A DNA stretch of 64,000 nt from Pectobacterium araliae (GCF_037076465.1 NZ_AP028908.1:2046001-2110000), one strand, 5' to 3'; positions 10,665 to 20,584 are shown, counted from the stretch's first letter. Notes: generated by a model not told the origin, from the sequence alone. Numbers and translations: made by a program.

Positions 10665-11669
10665 ATGATAGAAGCCGATCGTTTAATTTCCGCTGACGCT
10701 ATTCCCGAAGAAGAATTTCTCGACCGAGCGATGCGCCCTAAGCTGCTGAAAGAATATGTGGGCCAGCCGCAGGTGCGTGAGCAGATGGAAATTTTCATTC
10801 AAGCCGCCCGCAAACGTGGGGATGCGCTGGATCATCTGCTAATTTTTGGTCCTCCCGGCTTGGGTAAAACGACGTTGGCGAATATTGTCGCCAATGAGAT
10901 GGGTGTGAATATGCGCACGACGTCGGGGCCGGTGCTCGAAAAAGCGGGCGACCTTGCTGCGCTGTTGACCAATCTCGAACCGCATGATGTCTTGTTCATT
11001 GATGAAATTCACCGTCTGTCGCCCGTTGTGGAAGAAGTGCTGTATCCGGCAATGGAAGATTATCAGCTGGATATCATGATCGGCGAAGGGCCCGCCGCCC
11101 GTTCGATCAAACTCGATTTACCGCCTTTTACGCTGATTGGCGCAACGACGCGTGCGGGGTCGCTAACCTCGCCGCTGCGCGATCGTTTTGGCATTGTGCA
11201 GCGTCTGGAGTTTTATAATGTGGCGGATTTACAGTATATCGTTGGCCGCAGCGCACAGTGTCTGGGGCTGGATCTGACGCCGGAGGGTTCCCTTGAAGTG
11301 GCCCGTCGTGCTCGTGGTACACCGCGTATTGCTAACCGACTATTGCGCCGGGTACGCGATTTTTCCGAAGTTAAGTCGGAAGGGGCGATTACCGGAGATG
11401 TAGCGACGCAGGCGTTGGATATGCTGGCGGTGGATACCGAAGGCTTTGACTACATGGATCGTAAGCTACTGTTGGCGATCATCGATAAATTCATGGGCGG
11501 CCCCGTCGGGCTGGATAATTTAGCCGCAGCGATTGGCGAAGAGCGCGAAACTATCGAAGATGTATTGGAACCGTTTCTGATTCAACAAGGGTTTATTCAG
11601 CGCACGCCGCGTGGTCGAATGGCGACGCAGCACGCCTATCGGCATTTTGGCTTAACGCGTGAAGAATAG
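10665..11669 (+). CDS. ruvB: Holliday junction branch migration ATPase RuvB
   Basis: 334-aa AAA+ hexameric motor (E. coli 336 aa) that drives branch migration with RuvA. Walker A is GPPGLGKTT and Walker B is LFIDEIH. A winged-helix DNA-binding domain is at the C-terminus ([12 protein letters not shown]). ATG 10665 (MIEADRLI) matches E. coli and has GAGGT overlapping the ruvA stop. It forms the SOS-inducible ruvAB pair. Confidence 0.98.
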   Translation: MIEADRLISADAIPEEEFLDRAMRPKLLKEYVGQPQVREQMEIFIQAARKRGDALDHLLIFGPPGLGKTTLANIVANEMGVNMRTTSGPVLEKAGDLAALLTNLEPHDVLFIDEIHRLSPVVEEVLYPAMEDYQLDIMIGEGPAARSIKLDLPPFTLIGATTRAGSLTSPLRDRFGIVQRLEFYNVADLQYIVGRSAQCLGLDLTPEGSLEVARRARGTPRIANRLLRRVRDFSEVKSEGAITGDVATQALDMLAVDTEGFDYMDRKLLLAIIDKFMGGPVGLDNLAAAIGEERETIEDVLEPFLIQQGFIQRTPRGRMATQHAYRHFGLTREE

Positions 11670-11693
11670 TGCCGTCTGAGCCTAGGTGACCCT

Positions 11694-11723
11694 ATTCAGG
11701 GAGGCCGGATGGTCTCCCTGAAT
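11694..11723. terminator. Hairpin between convergent ruvB and the porin gene
   Basis: Perfect 10-bp stem ATTCAGGGAG / CTCCCTGAAT with a 10-base loop. The T tract is short on both sides, so efficiency is uncertain; the position suits a shared terminator. Confidence 0.6.
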
Positions 11724-11731
11724 TTATCTGA

Positions 11732-13117
11732 TTAGAACCAGGCTTCCCACATTGCCCCAACGTTGAACGAATCAAGCTGTGTATTGACGCCGGTCGTTGT
11801 CCGCGCGGTGTGTTTGTTATCCACTTCTCCGCCAGTCACATAGAAACGCAGCATCGGTCTGAACTCTGGCCCCATGGCGATCGAGACATTCTGGGAAAGC
11901 GTCAGCTTCCACCCTTTGTTATCACCACCCTGACCGTAATCTACGTGTTGGTAGCCTGCTTCAAGCCAGGTGGAATGCACATCATTCCAGAAATACATTG
12001 GGCGAACGATGGCATTGTAGTTACGACGGTCGTCCTGACTCGCAAAATCGTTCGAGTAGTCGTGGTAGGCCAGCAGATAGTCAACCTGCGTTTGCGGCGT
12101 GAATTTGTATTTACCTTCAAAGCTGGCATAGAAGGTTTTCAGGTTGTCCGTTTTGTTGTAAACGCTGTTATCCGCATTGTCCGAGTAGCGAGTGATAAAC
12201 TGATTGAGGCTATTTTTCCCCGTGTGGCTCAGGACCGCGCCGCCTTGCCAGGCTTTCAGTCGTGCATCGTTATCCACCGCTTTCGAGTCAAAACCGTAGT
12301 TCGCGTACAGCGCAAGATCCAACGGCCCCAGCTTGATGCCGTGTACTTTGGAGGTCAGCGCGTAATTGCCTTTGTCTCCCGTGCCGGAGCTACCGGTACA
12401 ACTGATGCGCGAGGGGTTCGCATTATCATCCATCACCTCAGGATTACAGGATTCCACGGCACCGACGGCCGCCATATCGAATTGAATACCGCCGAGTTCA
12501 AAATTCTTTATCCCCGCGCCTTGACCGTCATGGTTCATCCAGAAGTAGTCGTTGATGCCTTGCTGTGGGCGCTGGTGGAAATCACGTCCGGCCCAGAGAT
12601 AGGCATTTGGCTGGGAAGCAAAAAGGTTGGTAACGCCTGCATAGGCTTTTTTCAGGTTAACTTCGTCACCCCAGTGGTCGATCATTACGACGACATCCCA
12701 GATTGCGCCGTTGTTACTTTTGAAAGCCTTGGAAAGCTGGAATTCACCGCCATTGCCTTCGTTGCCCAGACGGCCCAGTGCGGAGGCACCGTTATAGGAG
12801 CCGTCAACTGCCACATATTTCTGGTCACCGCTCTGGAATTGCGCACCGTAACGCGCATAGCCAGTAAAGTTGATGCCATAAGGTATCGCCATGTCAGGCG
12901 TTTTGGGGGCATCGGGCGTTGTCAGTGGATCGACCTGTTTACTGGCAATCGCGTCTAATTTGGCCTGACGTTCCGCCAGCGCTTTTTCTACGGCCTGAGC
13001 AACGATACGATCTAATTGCTCTTGAGTAATCGTTTCTTGTGCGAATGCGGAACCGGAGCAAAGGGCAGCCAGCACCGCCAGCGTAACGGGCAGTTTTTTG
13101 CAATGTTTCATCGTCAT
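11732..13117 (-). CDS. LamB/ScrY-type outer-membrane sugar porin
   Basis: 461-aa maltoporin-family protein. A signal peptide ends at SAFA-QE (about residue 26). A short predicted coiled coil follows (residues 28-60, QLDRIVAQAVEKALAERQ), like the periplasmic extension of ScrY, then the 18-strand barrel starting at GINFTGYARYGAQF and ending in the typical terminal Phe (MWEAWF). Family members pass oligosaccharides by diffusion. It is the last gene of a minus-strand cluster EIIC-EIIA-porin, which suggests uptake of a beta-glucoside or similar di- or oligosaccharide. The exact sugar is not evident. Confidence 0.9.
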   Translation of the reverse strand: MTMKHCKKLPVTLAVLAALCSGSAFAQETITQEQLDRIVAQAVEKALAERQAKLDAIASKQVDPLTTPDAPKTPDMAIPYGINFTGYARYGAQFQSGDQKYVAVDGSYNGASALGRLGNEGNGGEFQLSKAFKSNNGAIWDVVVMIDHWGDEVNLKKAYAGVTNLFASQPNAYLWAGRDFHQRPQQGINDYFWMNHDGQGAGIKNFELGGIQFDMAAVGAVESCNPEVMDDNANPSRISCTGSSGTGDKGNYALTSKVHGIKLGPLDLALYANYGFDSKAVDNDARLKAWQGGAVLSHTGKNSLNQFITRYSDNADNSVYNKTDNLKTFYASFEGKYKFTPQTQVDYLLAYHDYSNDFASQDDRRNYNAIVRPMYFWNDVHSTWLEAGYQHVDYGQGGDNKGWKLTLSQNVSIAMGPEFRPMLRFYVTGGEVDNKHTARTTTGVNTQLDSFNVGAMWEAWF

Positions 13118-13280
13118 CTCAATTCGGTAAGTTATTTTCAGACAATAACCATCCCGCTCTGATTGGCGTGAATAATGACACGACGTTCAGAACAAGGTGA
13201 TTGTTATTTTTTTAACAGCATGACGTAATTAAATAACTGACGTAATCGCTCCTCCTTTTAAGAGGCATTTATTATTTGCA

Positions 13281-13589
13281 CTATTGCCGTTGATAAAGGT
13301 GAATAATCTCTTCTGATAATTCACGAGCAAGTAGCGATGTCATTAAATGGTCTTGAGCATGAACCATAATTAATGTCATCGGCTGTCTGGCTTCCCCCGC
13401 ATCCTGTTCGATCAGTTGGGTCTGCATATGGTGGGCTTTACGCGCGTAGCCATCGGCTTCCTTCAACAGATTTTTAGCTTCATCAATGTTACCTTTACGC
13501 GCAGCCTGTAGCGCTTCAAAACACAGACTGCGCGACTGTCCCGCATTGACGATAATTTCCATTACTGCATCTTCTAATGTAATCATCAT
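13281..13589 (-). CDS. PTS lactose/cellobiose-family EIIA component
   Basis: 102-aa helical EIIA of the Lac/Chb family. Conserved features are GQSRSLCFEAL, the phosphoacceptor His in KAHHMQTQLIEQDAGE, and the VHAQDHLMTSLLARE helix. It closely resembles E. coli ChbA without its N-terminal extension. It takes phosphate from HPr and would pass it to an EIIB, but no EIIB gene is adjacent. Tandem ATG codons at 13589 and 13586 follow CAGGTC. It lies between the EIIC and porin genes on the same strand. Confidence 0.93.
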   Translation of the reverse strand: MMITLEDAVMEIIVNAGQSRSLCFEALQAARKGNIDEAKNLLKEADGYARKAHHMQTQLIEQDAGEARQPMTLIMVHAQDHLMTSLLARELSEEIIHLYQRQ

Positions 13590-13753
13590 ATGACCTGTTT
13601 TTTATGTGAACGAATATTCGCAGCACGTATTTTCTATGCCGCCTTCTTGAATGTCGTTCAGGTCGATGAAGGAGAATAATAAAAATATCCCGACCATGAA
13701 CGCTTTATTTTATTTCTTCTATTTAATAGCTATCGCTGTTTTTATTAATCCCA

Positions 13754-15082
13754 TTAATTACTACTCACTGTTTTCGTCAGCGAAATATCGCCTTGTATTT
13801 TTTGCTCCTCGGTTTTCATTAATGTGCGTTCATAAGCTCGCAGGAACGGCAAATACATCAGCGCGGAAAACACCATGCACATCAGGCACATGATCAGCGG
13901 GCTGAAACTCCAGTTTGCCGCCCACGATGCACCAATCGGTGCTGGTGTTGTCCATGGCGTTAACGACACCACCTGCACCAGCCATCCCATCTTGGTTGCG
14001 GTGTAAGCCAGCACGGCGTTAACCATCGGTACGAAGACAAAAGGGAGGAACAGCATCGGGTTCATAATGATGGGGGCACCAAACATGATCGGCTCGTTGA
14101 TGTTAAAGAAGCTGGGTACGACGCCCATTCTGCCGATGGTCCGCAAGTGCGTGACCTTGCTGCGTAACAGCAGAAATGCCAGAGGTAGCGTCGAGCCGAC
14201 GCCGCCAATCAACAGATAATGATCCCAAAAGCCTTGTAAATAGATATGTGGCAAGACTTCACCGGCCGCCAGTGCGGCCTGATTGACGGCCAGGTTAGTC
14301 ATCCAGAATGGATTCATGATGCCCGTGACAATCAGCGAGCCGTGGATACCCGAAAACCAGAAAAGCTGGCACAGCAGCACGGACAGCAGAATCGCGGGCA
14401 GCGAGTCTGAGGCGGAGACCAGCGGTGCCAAAAGATGCATAATCGCTTCGGGAATGATCATGCCTGTTTGCGCCTCAACGAAGAGATTGAGCGGATGCAG
14501 TGTGGCAACAATCACCAACACGGGAATAAGAATTTCAAATGAGCGGGCGACTCCCGTTGGCACCTCTTTCGGCAGGCGAACCGTAATGTTGTGCTGTTTC
14601 AGCGCGGCATAAACGCGAGTGGCGTAGATCGATGTGAGTAAGGCGGTAAAAATGCCTTGCCCTGACAAATACTCGATAGAAATTTTGTCATCGGCGTAAG
14701 GGGCGGCAACGAGCAGGAAAGCCATCAATGCCAACAGGCCAGACATCACGGAATCGAGCTGAAGCTGTCGTCCCAGACTGGCCCCCACGCCTACGGAGAT
14801 GAAAAATGTCATCACGCCCATGCTTAACTCGAAAGGCAGCATCAGTTGTTCGCGATAGGTGATAGAAAAGTCCAACCAGGTACGCGCAAACCCGACGGTG
14901 GTATCGGCGGAGAACGGGGGATAAATAAACACCAACATGAACGATCCGATGATCATAAAGGGGAGTGCGGCGGTAAAGCCATCGCGGATAGCGATCACAT
15001 ACTTTTGTTGCCCCAAACGCCCGGCCAGCGGGGTAATCGATTGTTCGATAGTGGCAATCATTGATTGATATAAGGAACTCAT
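13754..15082 (-). CDS. PTS lactose/cellobiose-family EIIC permease
   Basis: 442-aa polytopic membrane permease (E. coli ChbC about 452 aa) with about ten hydrophobic segments. The family signature FFNINEPIMFGAP is near residue 325. The start at 15082 (MSSLYQSMI) has AAAGGTG six bases upstream; longer in-frame extensions lack a ribosome site. First gene of the EIIC-EIIA-porin cluster. The conserved segments place it with cellobiose/chitobiose transporters, but the substrate cannot be told from sequence. Confidence 0.93.
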   Translation of the reverse strand: MSSLYQSMIATIEQSITPLAGRLGQQKYVIAIRDGFTAALPFMIIGSFMLVFIYPPFSADTTVGFARTWLDFSITYREQLMLPFELSMGVMTFFISVGVGASLGRQLQLDSVMSGLLALMAFLLVAAPYADDKISIEYLSGQGIFTALLTSIYATRVYAALKQHNITVRLPKEVPTGVARSFEILIPVLVIVATLHPLNLFVEAQTGMIIPEAIMHLLAPLVSASDSLPAILLSVLLCQLFWFSGIHGSLIVTGIMNPFWMTNLAVNQAALAAGEVLPHIYLQGFWDHYLLIGGVGSTLPLAFLLLRSKVTHLRTIGRMGVVPSFFNINEPIMFGAPIIMNPMLFLPFVFVPMVNAVLAYTATKMGWLVQVVSLTPWTTPAPIGASWAANWSFSPLIMCLMCMVFSALMYLPFLRAYERTLMKTEEQKIQGDISLTKTVSSN

Positions 15083-15306
15083 GTGAACACCTTTTCGTGT
15101 GTCACCGCGATGGCGACGGATCATCATCAAGTATGTTGTCGCCACATTACGTCTCATAACCCATTGTATTAACTGGTTGGATGGAAATGTCGCGTGTAGC
15201 AACCTTTTATAAACATCGGCTTATACCATTATGTATCTTCCGAAATGGATCGCATTTTTCGCTAAGCAGAATGTAAAAAGTTATTGCCAGGATGATTGGA
15301 TATCAT

Positions 15307-15324
15307 ATGGAAACCGTTTTCCAT
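15307..15324. promoter_or_regulatory. LacI-family operator O1
   Basis: ATGGAAACCGTTTTCCAT is a near-perfect palindrome with the central CG typical of LacI/GalR operators. It is 225 bp upstream of the EIIC start, in the divergent promoter region. Confidence 0.65.
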
Positions 15325-15380
15325 GCAAAGAAAAGAGAACTGTGATGCCGGTCAATGTGTGACGATTTCTGGCGGTATTA

Positions 15381-15398
15381 ATTAGATTTGCATCACAT
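15381..15398. promoter_or_regulatory. Candidate CRP site
   Basis: TTAGA-TTTGCA-TCACA matches TGTGA-N6-TCACA in 8 of 10 conserved positions. It lies midway between the LacI-type sites, as expected for a catabolite-repressed sugar operon. Confidence 0.4.
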
Positions 15399-15432
15399 CT
15401 TATTCGCCAAAATGCTTCTTGGCTGTTAAACG

Positions 15433-15468
15433 GATAATCGGTTTCCATGCAGGGTGGAAACGGTTATA
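15433..15468. promoter_or_regulatory. Two more LacI-type sites next to the regulator gene
   Basis: ATAATCGGTTTCCAT (15434-15448) and TGGAAACGGTTATA (15455-15468) share the TTTCCA half-site and central CG of O1 in opposite orientations. They sit 70-105 bp before the regulator gene and overlap a possible -10 (TATACT, 15465-15470), suggesting autorepression. Confidence 0.55.
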
Positions 15469-15538
15469 CTGCGAAGCAACGTAATGCGCGGTTGGTGTTT
15501 AGGGTTTTGAGTCGGATTTAGCGTTTTCCAGGGGCAAA

Positions 15539-16501
15539 ATGATGTCTACAATCAACGATGTATCGCGTTTAGCTGGGGTGTCCAAAGCCACAGTCTCCCG
15601 GGTGTTGAGTGGTTCGCGCGGCGTGAAGGAAACTAGCCGTCTGGCGGTGTTAAAGGCCGTTGATGAGCTTAAATATCGGCCAAACGTTATTGCTCAATCG
15701 CTGTTAAGCCAGTCAACCGGATGTATTGGTGTCATTTGCGCGCAGGACAACATCAACCAAACGACTGGCTATCTCTATGCGCTGGAAAAACACTTTAGTC
15801 GGCATCAGAAGCATCTCTTGTTACGGTTTGCCAGCAGTAGGGCAGAAGTGCTGAGTGTGCTGGATGAACTGACTAGCGGGTTGTGTGATGATATTTTAAT
15901 TATCGGCGCACGCTTTCCGCTGAATCTGCCCGATAAGAACATTATTCTGATTGATTGCATGGAGGCTGACGCCACCAACAGTCTGCAATTCGATCATGCT
16001 TTTGCTACAGAAACAGCATGTAACTACCTGATTCGTCAGGGTAGACGACAAATCGCGCTGATTAATCCCTCTGCCAGCAGCTCGGCGGAACAGGTGTTAT
16101 TAGGGTACAAGCGAGCGCTAGAAAATAACTTTCTGCCGTTTAACCGCAACTTGATTTTTATGGATGCGTCTTCATCGTCGTCGGTGGCGCTGCAAGTGTT
16201 GCTCAATAACAGTACGACGCTGAATTTCAATGCGCTTCTGGTAGCCGATGAGTTGGAAGCAAAACGCGTTATCACCCAGCTTCAGGCGTTTAATAAATCA
16301 GTACCGAAAGACATTATGGTATTCAGCCTTGCTGGTTCTCTCGATATTCCGGGCATTCCCGCGATACCCGCAATTGAATATTCGATGGATGCAGTGGCAG
16401 CCAGAATTGTGTCTTGGCTCAATGAAAAAACGCAAGATGTACTAAGCTCGTATGTTTTACGGGGAGATTTAATCATTCCAGATATGGCTAACCAGAAATA
16501 A
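15539..16501 (+). CDS. LacI family transcriptional regulator
   Basis: 320-aa repressor-type protein. The N-terminal helix-turn-helix TINDVSRLAGVSKATVSRVL (about residues 4-23) is followed by the hinge KYRPNVIAQSL and a periplasmic-binding-protein-like effector domain. Tandem ATG codons at 15539 and 15542 follow AGGGG. It is transcribed away from the EIIC-EIIA-porin genes, with three palindromic sites between, so it probably controls that cluster. The inducer is unknown. The C-terminal core is divergent from AscG, so I give no symbol. A strong terminator follows. Confidence 0.92.
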   Translation: MMSTINDVSRLAGVSKATVSRVLSGSRGVKETSRLAVLKAVDELKYRPNVIAQSLLSQSTGCIGVICAQDNINQTTGYLYALEKHFSRHQKHLLLRFASSRAEVLSVLDELTSGLCDDILIIGARFPLNLPDKNIILIDCMEADATNSLQFDHAFATETACNYLIRQGRRQIALINPSASSSAEQVLLGYKRALENNFLPFNRNLIFMDASSSSSVALQVLLNNSTTLNFNALLVADELEAKRVITQLQAFNKSVPKDIMVFSLAGSLDIPGIPAIPAIEYSMDAVAARIVSWLNEKTQDVLSSYVLRGDLIIPDMANQK

Positions 16502-16520
16502 ACGCGGCTTATGCAGTTTT

Positions 16521-16559
16521 CAAAGCCCTTCTGAATCACGTATTTTGAAGGGCTTTTTG
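16521..16559 (+). terminator. Intrinsic terminator of the LacI-family gene
   Basis: Perfect 10-bp stem AAAGCCCTTC (16522-16531) / GAAGGGCTTT (16547-16556) followed by T. It also faces the end of znuB on the other strand. Confidence 0.88.
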
Positions 16560-16594
16560 CTATTGCGTTTTTGTACTATTGACTGGTTGATAGG

Positions 16595-17380
16595 CTAAGC
16601 GGGTTGTGGTTTAAGCAAGCTGGCAATAAACAGCAGCGATGCGCACAGCACCACCGATGGCCCGGCTGGCGTATTATAACCCGCTGAGAAGGCCAATCCC
16701 CCTGTCACGGCAATCATGCCAACAATAATCGCGATGCTTGCCATTTGTTCCGGCGTCCGTGCGAAGCGTCGGGCACTGGCGGCAGGAATAATCAGCAGTG
16801 ATGTAATGATCAATGCGCCAACAAATTTCATGGCGATACCAATGGTTAACGCGGTGGTCAGCATCAGTAGCAGCTTGGTGCGCTGGAGCTTCACGCCATC
16901 GACGTGTGCCAACTCCGGGCTAATCGTCATGGAAAGCAGCGCACGCCATTGCCAACGCATGACGGCGACAACGACGATCACACCAGCGCCGATCACCCAC
17001 AGATCCTCTGTTGTGACGGAGAGCAAATCGCCAAACAGGTAAGCCATCAGATCCACACGTACATTGTTCATTAGACTGACGACCACTAATCCAAGCGAGA
17101 GCGCGCTGTGTGCCATGATGCCGAGTAACGTATCGACGGCCAGATAGGGACGCCGTTCCAGCCAGACGAGACCCAGTGCCAGAATGAGCGTTACGGCGAT
17201 GACGGCAGCAAACAGGTTAATATTCAGCAGCAGGCCGAAGGCGACGCCGAGCAAGGAAGCGTGCGCCAGCGTATCGCCAAAGTAAGACATCCGTCGCCAG
17301 ACGACGAACGAACCGAGCGGGCCTGCGGCAATAGCCAGTAAAATCCCCGCTAGCCAACCGGGAAACAGTAGCTCTATCAT
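16595..17380 (-). CDS. znuB: Zinc ABC transporter permease ZnuB
   Basis: 261-aa inner-membrane permease of the high-affinity zinc importer, the same length as E. coli ZnuB, with about eight hydrophobic helices and the conserved [17 protein letters not shown] segment. The start overlaps the znuC stop by four bases (17377-17380), indicating coupling. It works with ZnuC (ATPase) and periplasmic ZnuA. Repression by Zur is inferred from the shared intergenic box. Confidence 0.97.
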   Translation of the reverse strand: MIELLFPGWLAGILLAIAAGPLGSFVVWRRMSYFGDTLAHASLLGVAFGLLLNINLFAAVIAVTLILALGLVWLERRPYLAVDTLLGIMAHSALSLGLVVVSLMNNVRVDLMAYLFGDLLSVTTEDLWVIGAGVIVVVAVMRWQWRALLSMTISPELAHVDGVKLQRTKLLLMLTTALTIGIAMKFVGALIITSLLIIPAASARRFARTPEQMASIAIIVGMIAVTGGLAFSAGYNTPAGPSVVLCASLLFIASLLKPQPA

Positions 17381-18135
17381 GCGTCGTTTCCCTCTTGTCT
17401 TTTTAGAATGATACGCCCTTGCAGGTCGTGGCGATGATTATGGTGATGGCGATAAATTGCCAATTGCTCGGTGCCGCGGTGACCAAACATGGCTAAAAAT
17501 TCGGGGTGAAGGGAAACCACTTCGGGCGTGCCGGAGCAGCAAACATGTTGATTAAGGCAGAGGACTTCATCGGTTTTCGCCATCACCAAATGCAGATCGT
17601 GTGACACCATCAGTACGCCGCAGTGGAATTCTTGCCGTAGCTGATTAATCAGGTCGTACAGCGCCAGTTGCCCATTGACGTCGACACCCTGTGTCGGTTC
17701 ATCCAGAACCAAAAGTTGGGGCTGGTTGAGCAGTGCGCGGGCTAACAGGACGCGTTGGGTTTCGCCACCGGAGAGTTTCTGCATCGGCTGTTCCAGCAGG
17801 TGCGCAGCCTGAACGCGTTTAAGGGCGGGTAAAATATCCTGCTTTTTCACGCCGGGGCGCAGTTGCATAAAACGGCTGACGGTCAAGGGCAGGGTGGTGT
17901 CCAGATGTAGTTTCTGCGGCACGTAACCGATACGTAGCGCTGGATCGCGAACCAGCGAGCCAGAAGTGGGAGAAAGTAGCCCCAGAACCACACGTACTAA
18001 CGTCGATTTTCCTGCGCCGTTCGGCCCAAGCAGCGTCAGGATTCGACCTTCTTGTAAGGTCAGAGAGATATCTGACAGCACCTTTCGGCTGCCAAATGTC
18101 ACTGAAATATTATTAAGTGATACCAATGTAGACAT
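17377..18135 (-). CDS. znuC: Zinc ABC transporter ATPase ZnuC
   Basis: 252-aa ABC ATPase. Walker [10 protein letters not shown] is at residues 37-45, the signature is LSGGETQRV, and Walker B is [13 protein letters not shown] His-rich C-terminus (YRHHHNHRH) is typical of ZnuC and may bind zinc. It powers ZnuB and is divergently transcribed from znuA across the Zur operator. Confidence 0.97.
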   Translation of the reverse strand: MSTLVSLNNISVTFGSRKVLSDISLTLQEGRILTLLGPNGAGKSTLVRVVLGLLSPTSGSLVRDPALRIGYVPQKLHLDTTLPLTVSRFMQLRPGVKKQDILPALKRVQAAHLLEQPMQKLSGGETQRVLLARALLNQPQLLVLDEPTQGVDVNGQLALYDLINQLRQEFHCGVLMVSHDLHLVMAKTDEVLCLNQHVCCSGTPEVVSLHPEFLAMFGHRGTEQLAIYRHHHNHRHDLQGRIILKRQEGNDA

Positions 18136-18158
18136 ATAATTCGGTTTGCATAACTCAT

Positions 18159-18181
18159 GTTACGTTATAATATAACAAACA
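18159..18181. promoter_or_regulatory. Zur operator between znuCB and znuA
   Basis: The core GTTATAATATAAC (18164-18176) is a perfect palindrome matching the enterobacterial Zur consensus GTTATANTATAAC. The core contains TATAAT, so Zur-Zn would block the -10 region and could repress both divergent units. Confidence 0.85.
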
Positions 18182-18211
18182 ACACCATAAAAATCGATGG
18201 GATCGACTTTC

Positions 18212-19231
18212 ATGCAGCAATCTATTCAACAAAAAAAATGTATTCAGCCAAAAAAATGGTTAAAAAGTGTGTTTGTTGCCAGCGTGCTACTCGCAAGTGG
18301 GATGTCAATCAGCGCGGCATCCGCTGCGGTCATTACGTCAATTCGCCCTTTAGGATTCATTGCGTCGGCTATTGCCGATGGCGTGACGCCAACTGAGGTT
18401 TTGTTACCTGATGGCGCATCGCCCCACGATTATGCCCTGCGTCCGTCTGATGTCCAGCGTTTACAGTCTGCCGATCTGGTGATTTGGGTCGGACCGGAAA
18501 TGGAAGCCTTCCTCGGGAAGCCGTTAGCGAAAGTTTCACCTGCAAAACAAATCGCGCTTTCCGCGCTACCCGGCATTAAAGCTGAGCTGGAAAAGGAAGC
18601 CGCTCATAGCCACGAAGAAGACCATGAATCCGCGCATCATGACCATGATAAAGGCCACGATCATAACCATGCCGGGCATAATGACGGCGACGATGGTCAC
18701 CATCATGGTGAGTACAATATGCACATTTGGTTATCGCCGGAGATGGCAAAACAGGCGGCAATCGCCATTCATGCAAAATTATTGGAACTTATGCCTCAGA
18801 ATAAGGACAAACTAGACGCGAATCTGCTTTATTTCACGGATAAAATTGCGCAAGCAGATGAAAAAATTGTTAAGATGCTAGCACCTGTGCAGGGTAGAGG
18901 CTATTTCGTGTTTCATGATGCCTATGGCTATTTTGAGAAACACTACGGGTTAAGCCCTTTGGGTTACTTCACGGTTAACCCCGAAATCCAGCCCGGTGCA
19001 CAGCGTTTACATCAAATACGAACACAGTTGGTTGAGCACAAAGCCGTATGCGTTTTTGCTGAACCACAATTCAGGCCAGCCGTTATTAATGCTGTTGCCA
19101 AGGGAACCGACGTGCGCTCGGGTGTGCTCGATCCATTGGGAAGCAATATTGCACTGGGTAGAGATAGCTATGCCGATTTCTTGTTGCAGCTATCGAACCA
19201 GTATGTGAGCTGTCTGGAGGAAAAATTATGA
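18212..19231 (+). CDS. znuA: Zinc-binding periplasmic protein ZnuA
   Basis: 339-aa solute-binding protein (E. coli 310 aa) with a signal peptide ending near AASA-AV. The acid/His loop (about residues 130-172, [20 protein letters not shown] and on) is longer than in E. coli and probably collects zinc. Conserved ligand regions are present ([28 protein letters not shown]). I chose ATG 18212, with GGATCG upstream; an in-frame ATG at 18197 lacks a ribosome site. mepM follows after 12 bp. Confidence 0.95.
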   Translation: MQQSIQQKKCIQPKKWLKSVFVASVLLASGMSISAASAAVITSIRPLGFIASAIADGVTPTEVLLPDGASPHDYALRPSDVQRLQSADLVIWVGPEMEAFLGKPLAKVSPAKQIALSALPGIKAELEKEAAHSHEEDHESAHHDHDKGHDHNHAGHNDGDDGHHHGEYNMHIWLSPEMAKQAAIAIHAKLLELMPQNKDKLDANLLYFTDKIAQADEKIVKMLAPVQGRGYFVFHDAYGYFEKHYGLSPLGYFTVNPEIQPGAQRLHQIRTQLVEHKAVCVFAEPQFRPAVINAVAKGTDVRSGVLDPLGSNIALGRDSYADFLLQLSNQYVSCLEEKL

Positions 19232-19243
19232 GGATACGAATAA

Positions 19244-20566
19244 GTGCAGCAGATAGTCCGAACTATCGCTCTGGCGTATAGCAGTTTACCCCGGCCCCAT
19301 CGCGTTATGCTGGGGTCGCTTACCGTTGTGACATTGGCCGTTGCTGTTTGGCGGCCTTTTGTTTATCCCCACGTCGATGATGCACCCGTCATCGTGAAAG
19401 ATATCGATTTGGAAACCAACCAACTGCGTACGCTGACGCCGGAAGCCAGCGAACCGATAGACCAACCCTCGCCAGATGATGACATTCCGCAAGATGAACT
19501 CGATGATAAAGTTGCCGATGAACGCGGCTCACACGAGTATGTGGTTTCTACGGGGGATACCTTAAGCAGCATTTTGACGCAGTATGGGATCGATATTGCG
19601 GATGTCACCTTGCTCGCAGAGCAGAATAAAGATTTGCGCAACCTGAAAATTGGGCAGCAGATGTCGTGGGCTCTGGGAGAGAATGGCGAACTGCAAAGTT
19701 TGACCTGGCAGATGTCCCGCCGCGAAACACGCATTTATGAGCGTGTGGGTTCGGATTTTAAAGAGCGTATTGAAACGCTGAAAGGCGAGTGGCGCAACAG
19801 CGTCCTGAATGGCCGGGTGAGTGGCAGTTTTGTCAGCAGTGCGCAAAGCGCGGGTTTAACCAGCTCAGAAGTGCGTGAAGTCATCAAGGCGCTGCAATGG
19901 CAACTGGATTTTCGTAAATTACGCAAGGACGACACGTTTTCTGTTCTCATGTCTCGTGAAATGCTCGATGGCAAAAGTGAACAAAGTGAGCTGGTCGGCG
20001 TTCGTCTGAATACGGGCGGCAAAGACTACTACGCTATTCGTGCAGAAGACGGTAAATTCTACGATCGCGAAGGTTCCGGTCTGACGCGTGGCTTTATGCG
20101 TTTCCCGACGATGAAACAATTCCGCGTTTCCTCCAACTTCAATCCGCGTCGTTTGAACCCGGTGACAGGGCGTGTCGCGCCGCATAAAGGTGTCGATTTT
20201 GCGATGCCGATCGGTACACCCGTTCTGGCTGTCGGGGATGGTGAAGTGGTGATTGCGAAACGTAGCGGAGCGGCTGGCAACTATGTTGTTATCCGTCATG
20301 GCCGTCAGTACACGACTCACTTTATGCACTTAAACCGTATATTGGTTAAATCGGGTCAGAAAGTGAAGCGTGGCGATCGCATCGGATTGTCCGGTAATAC
20401 GGGGCGTTCCACCGGGCCGCATCTGCACTACGAATTCTGGATCAACCAGCAGGCCGTTAACCCGTTAACGGCGCAACTGCCACGCTCTGAAGGGCTGGCG
20501 GGTAAAGAACGTCGTGATTATCTGGCGCAGGTGAAGGAAGTGGTACCGCAGCTTAAGTTTGATTAA
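19244..20566 (+). CDS. mepM: Murein DD-endopeptidase MepM
   Basis: 440-aa periplasmic zinc metallopeptidase, the same length as E. coli MepM. It cuts D-Ala-mDAP cross-links to allow peptidoglycan insertion. It has an N-terminal membrane anchor (about residues 20-40), a LysM domain (about residues 95-140, HEYVVSTGDTLSSIL), and an M23 domain with HKGVDF and HLHYEFW metal motifs. The start is GTG 19244 with GAGGA nine bases upstream, 12 bp after the znuA stop. Co-transcription with znuA would place a zinc enzyme under Zur (inference). Confidence 0.96.
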   Translation: MQQIVRTIALAYSSLPRPHRVMLGSLTVVTLAVAVWRPFVYPHVDDAPVIVKDIDLETNQLRTLTPEASEPIDQPSPDDDIPQDELDDKVADERGSHEYVVSTGDTLSSILTQYGIDIADVTLLAEQNKDLRNLKIGQQMSWALGENGELQSLTWQMSRRETRIYERVGSDFKERIETLKGEWRNSVLNGRVSGSFVSSAQSAGLTSSEVREVIKALQWQLDFRKLRKDDTFSVLMSREMLDGKSEQSELVGVRLNTGGKDYYAIRAEDGKFYDREGSGLTRGFMRFPTMKQFRVSSNFNPRRLNPVTGRVAPHKGVDFAMPIGTPVLAVGDGEVVIAKRSGAAGNYVVIRHGRQYTTHFMHLNRILVKSGQKVKRGDRIGLSGNTGRSTGPHLHYEFWINQQAVNPLTAQLPRSEGLAGKERRDYLAQVKEVVPQLKFD

Positions 20567-20584
20567 CGATATTGATTGCATGTT

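Noticed and set aside
11810..12958. 382-codon open frame antisense to the porin gene
   Set aside because: It has no ribosome site or recognisable domain and lies wholly opposite a clear LamB-family gene; codon bias of the sense strand explains it.
13118..13280. Separate gene or EIIB between EIIA and the porin
   Set aside because: 163 bp with no open frame of adequate length and no CX5R-type EIIB motif in any frame.
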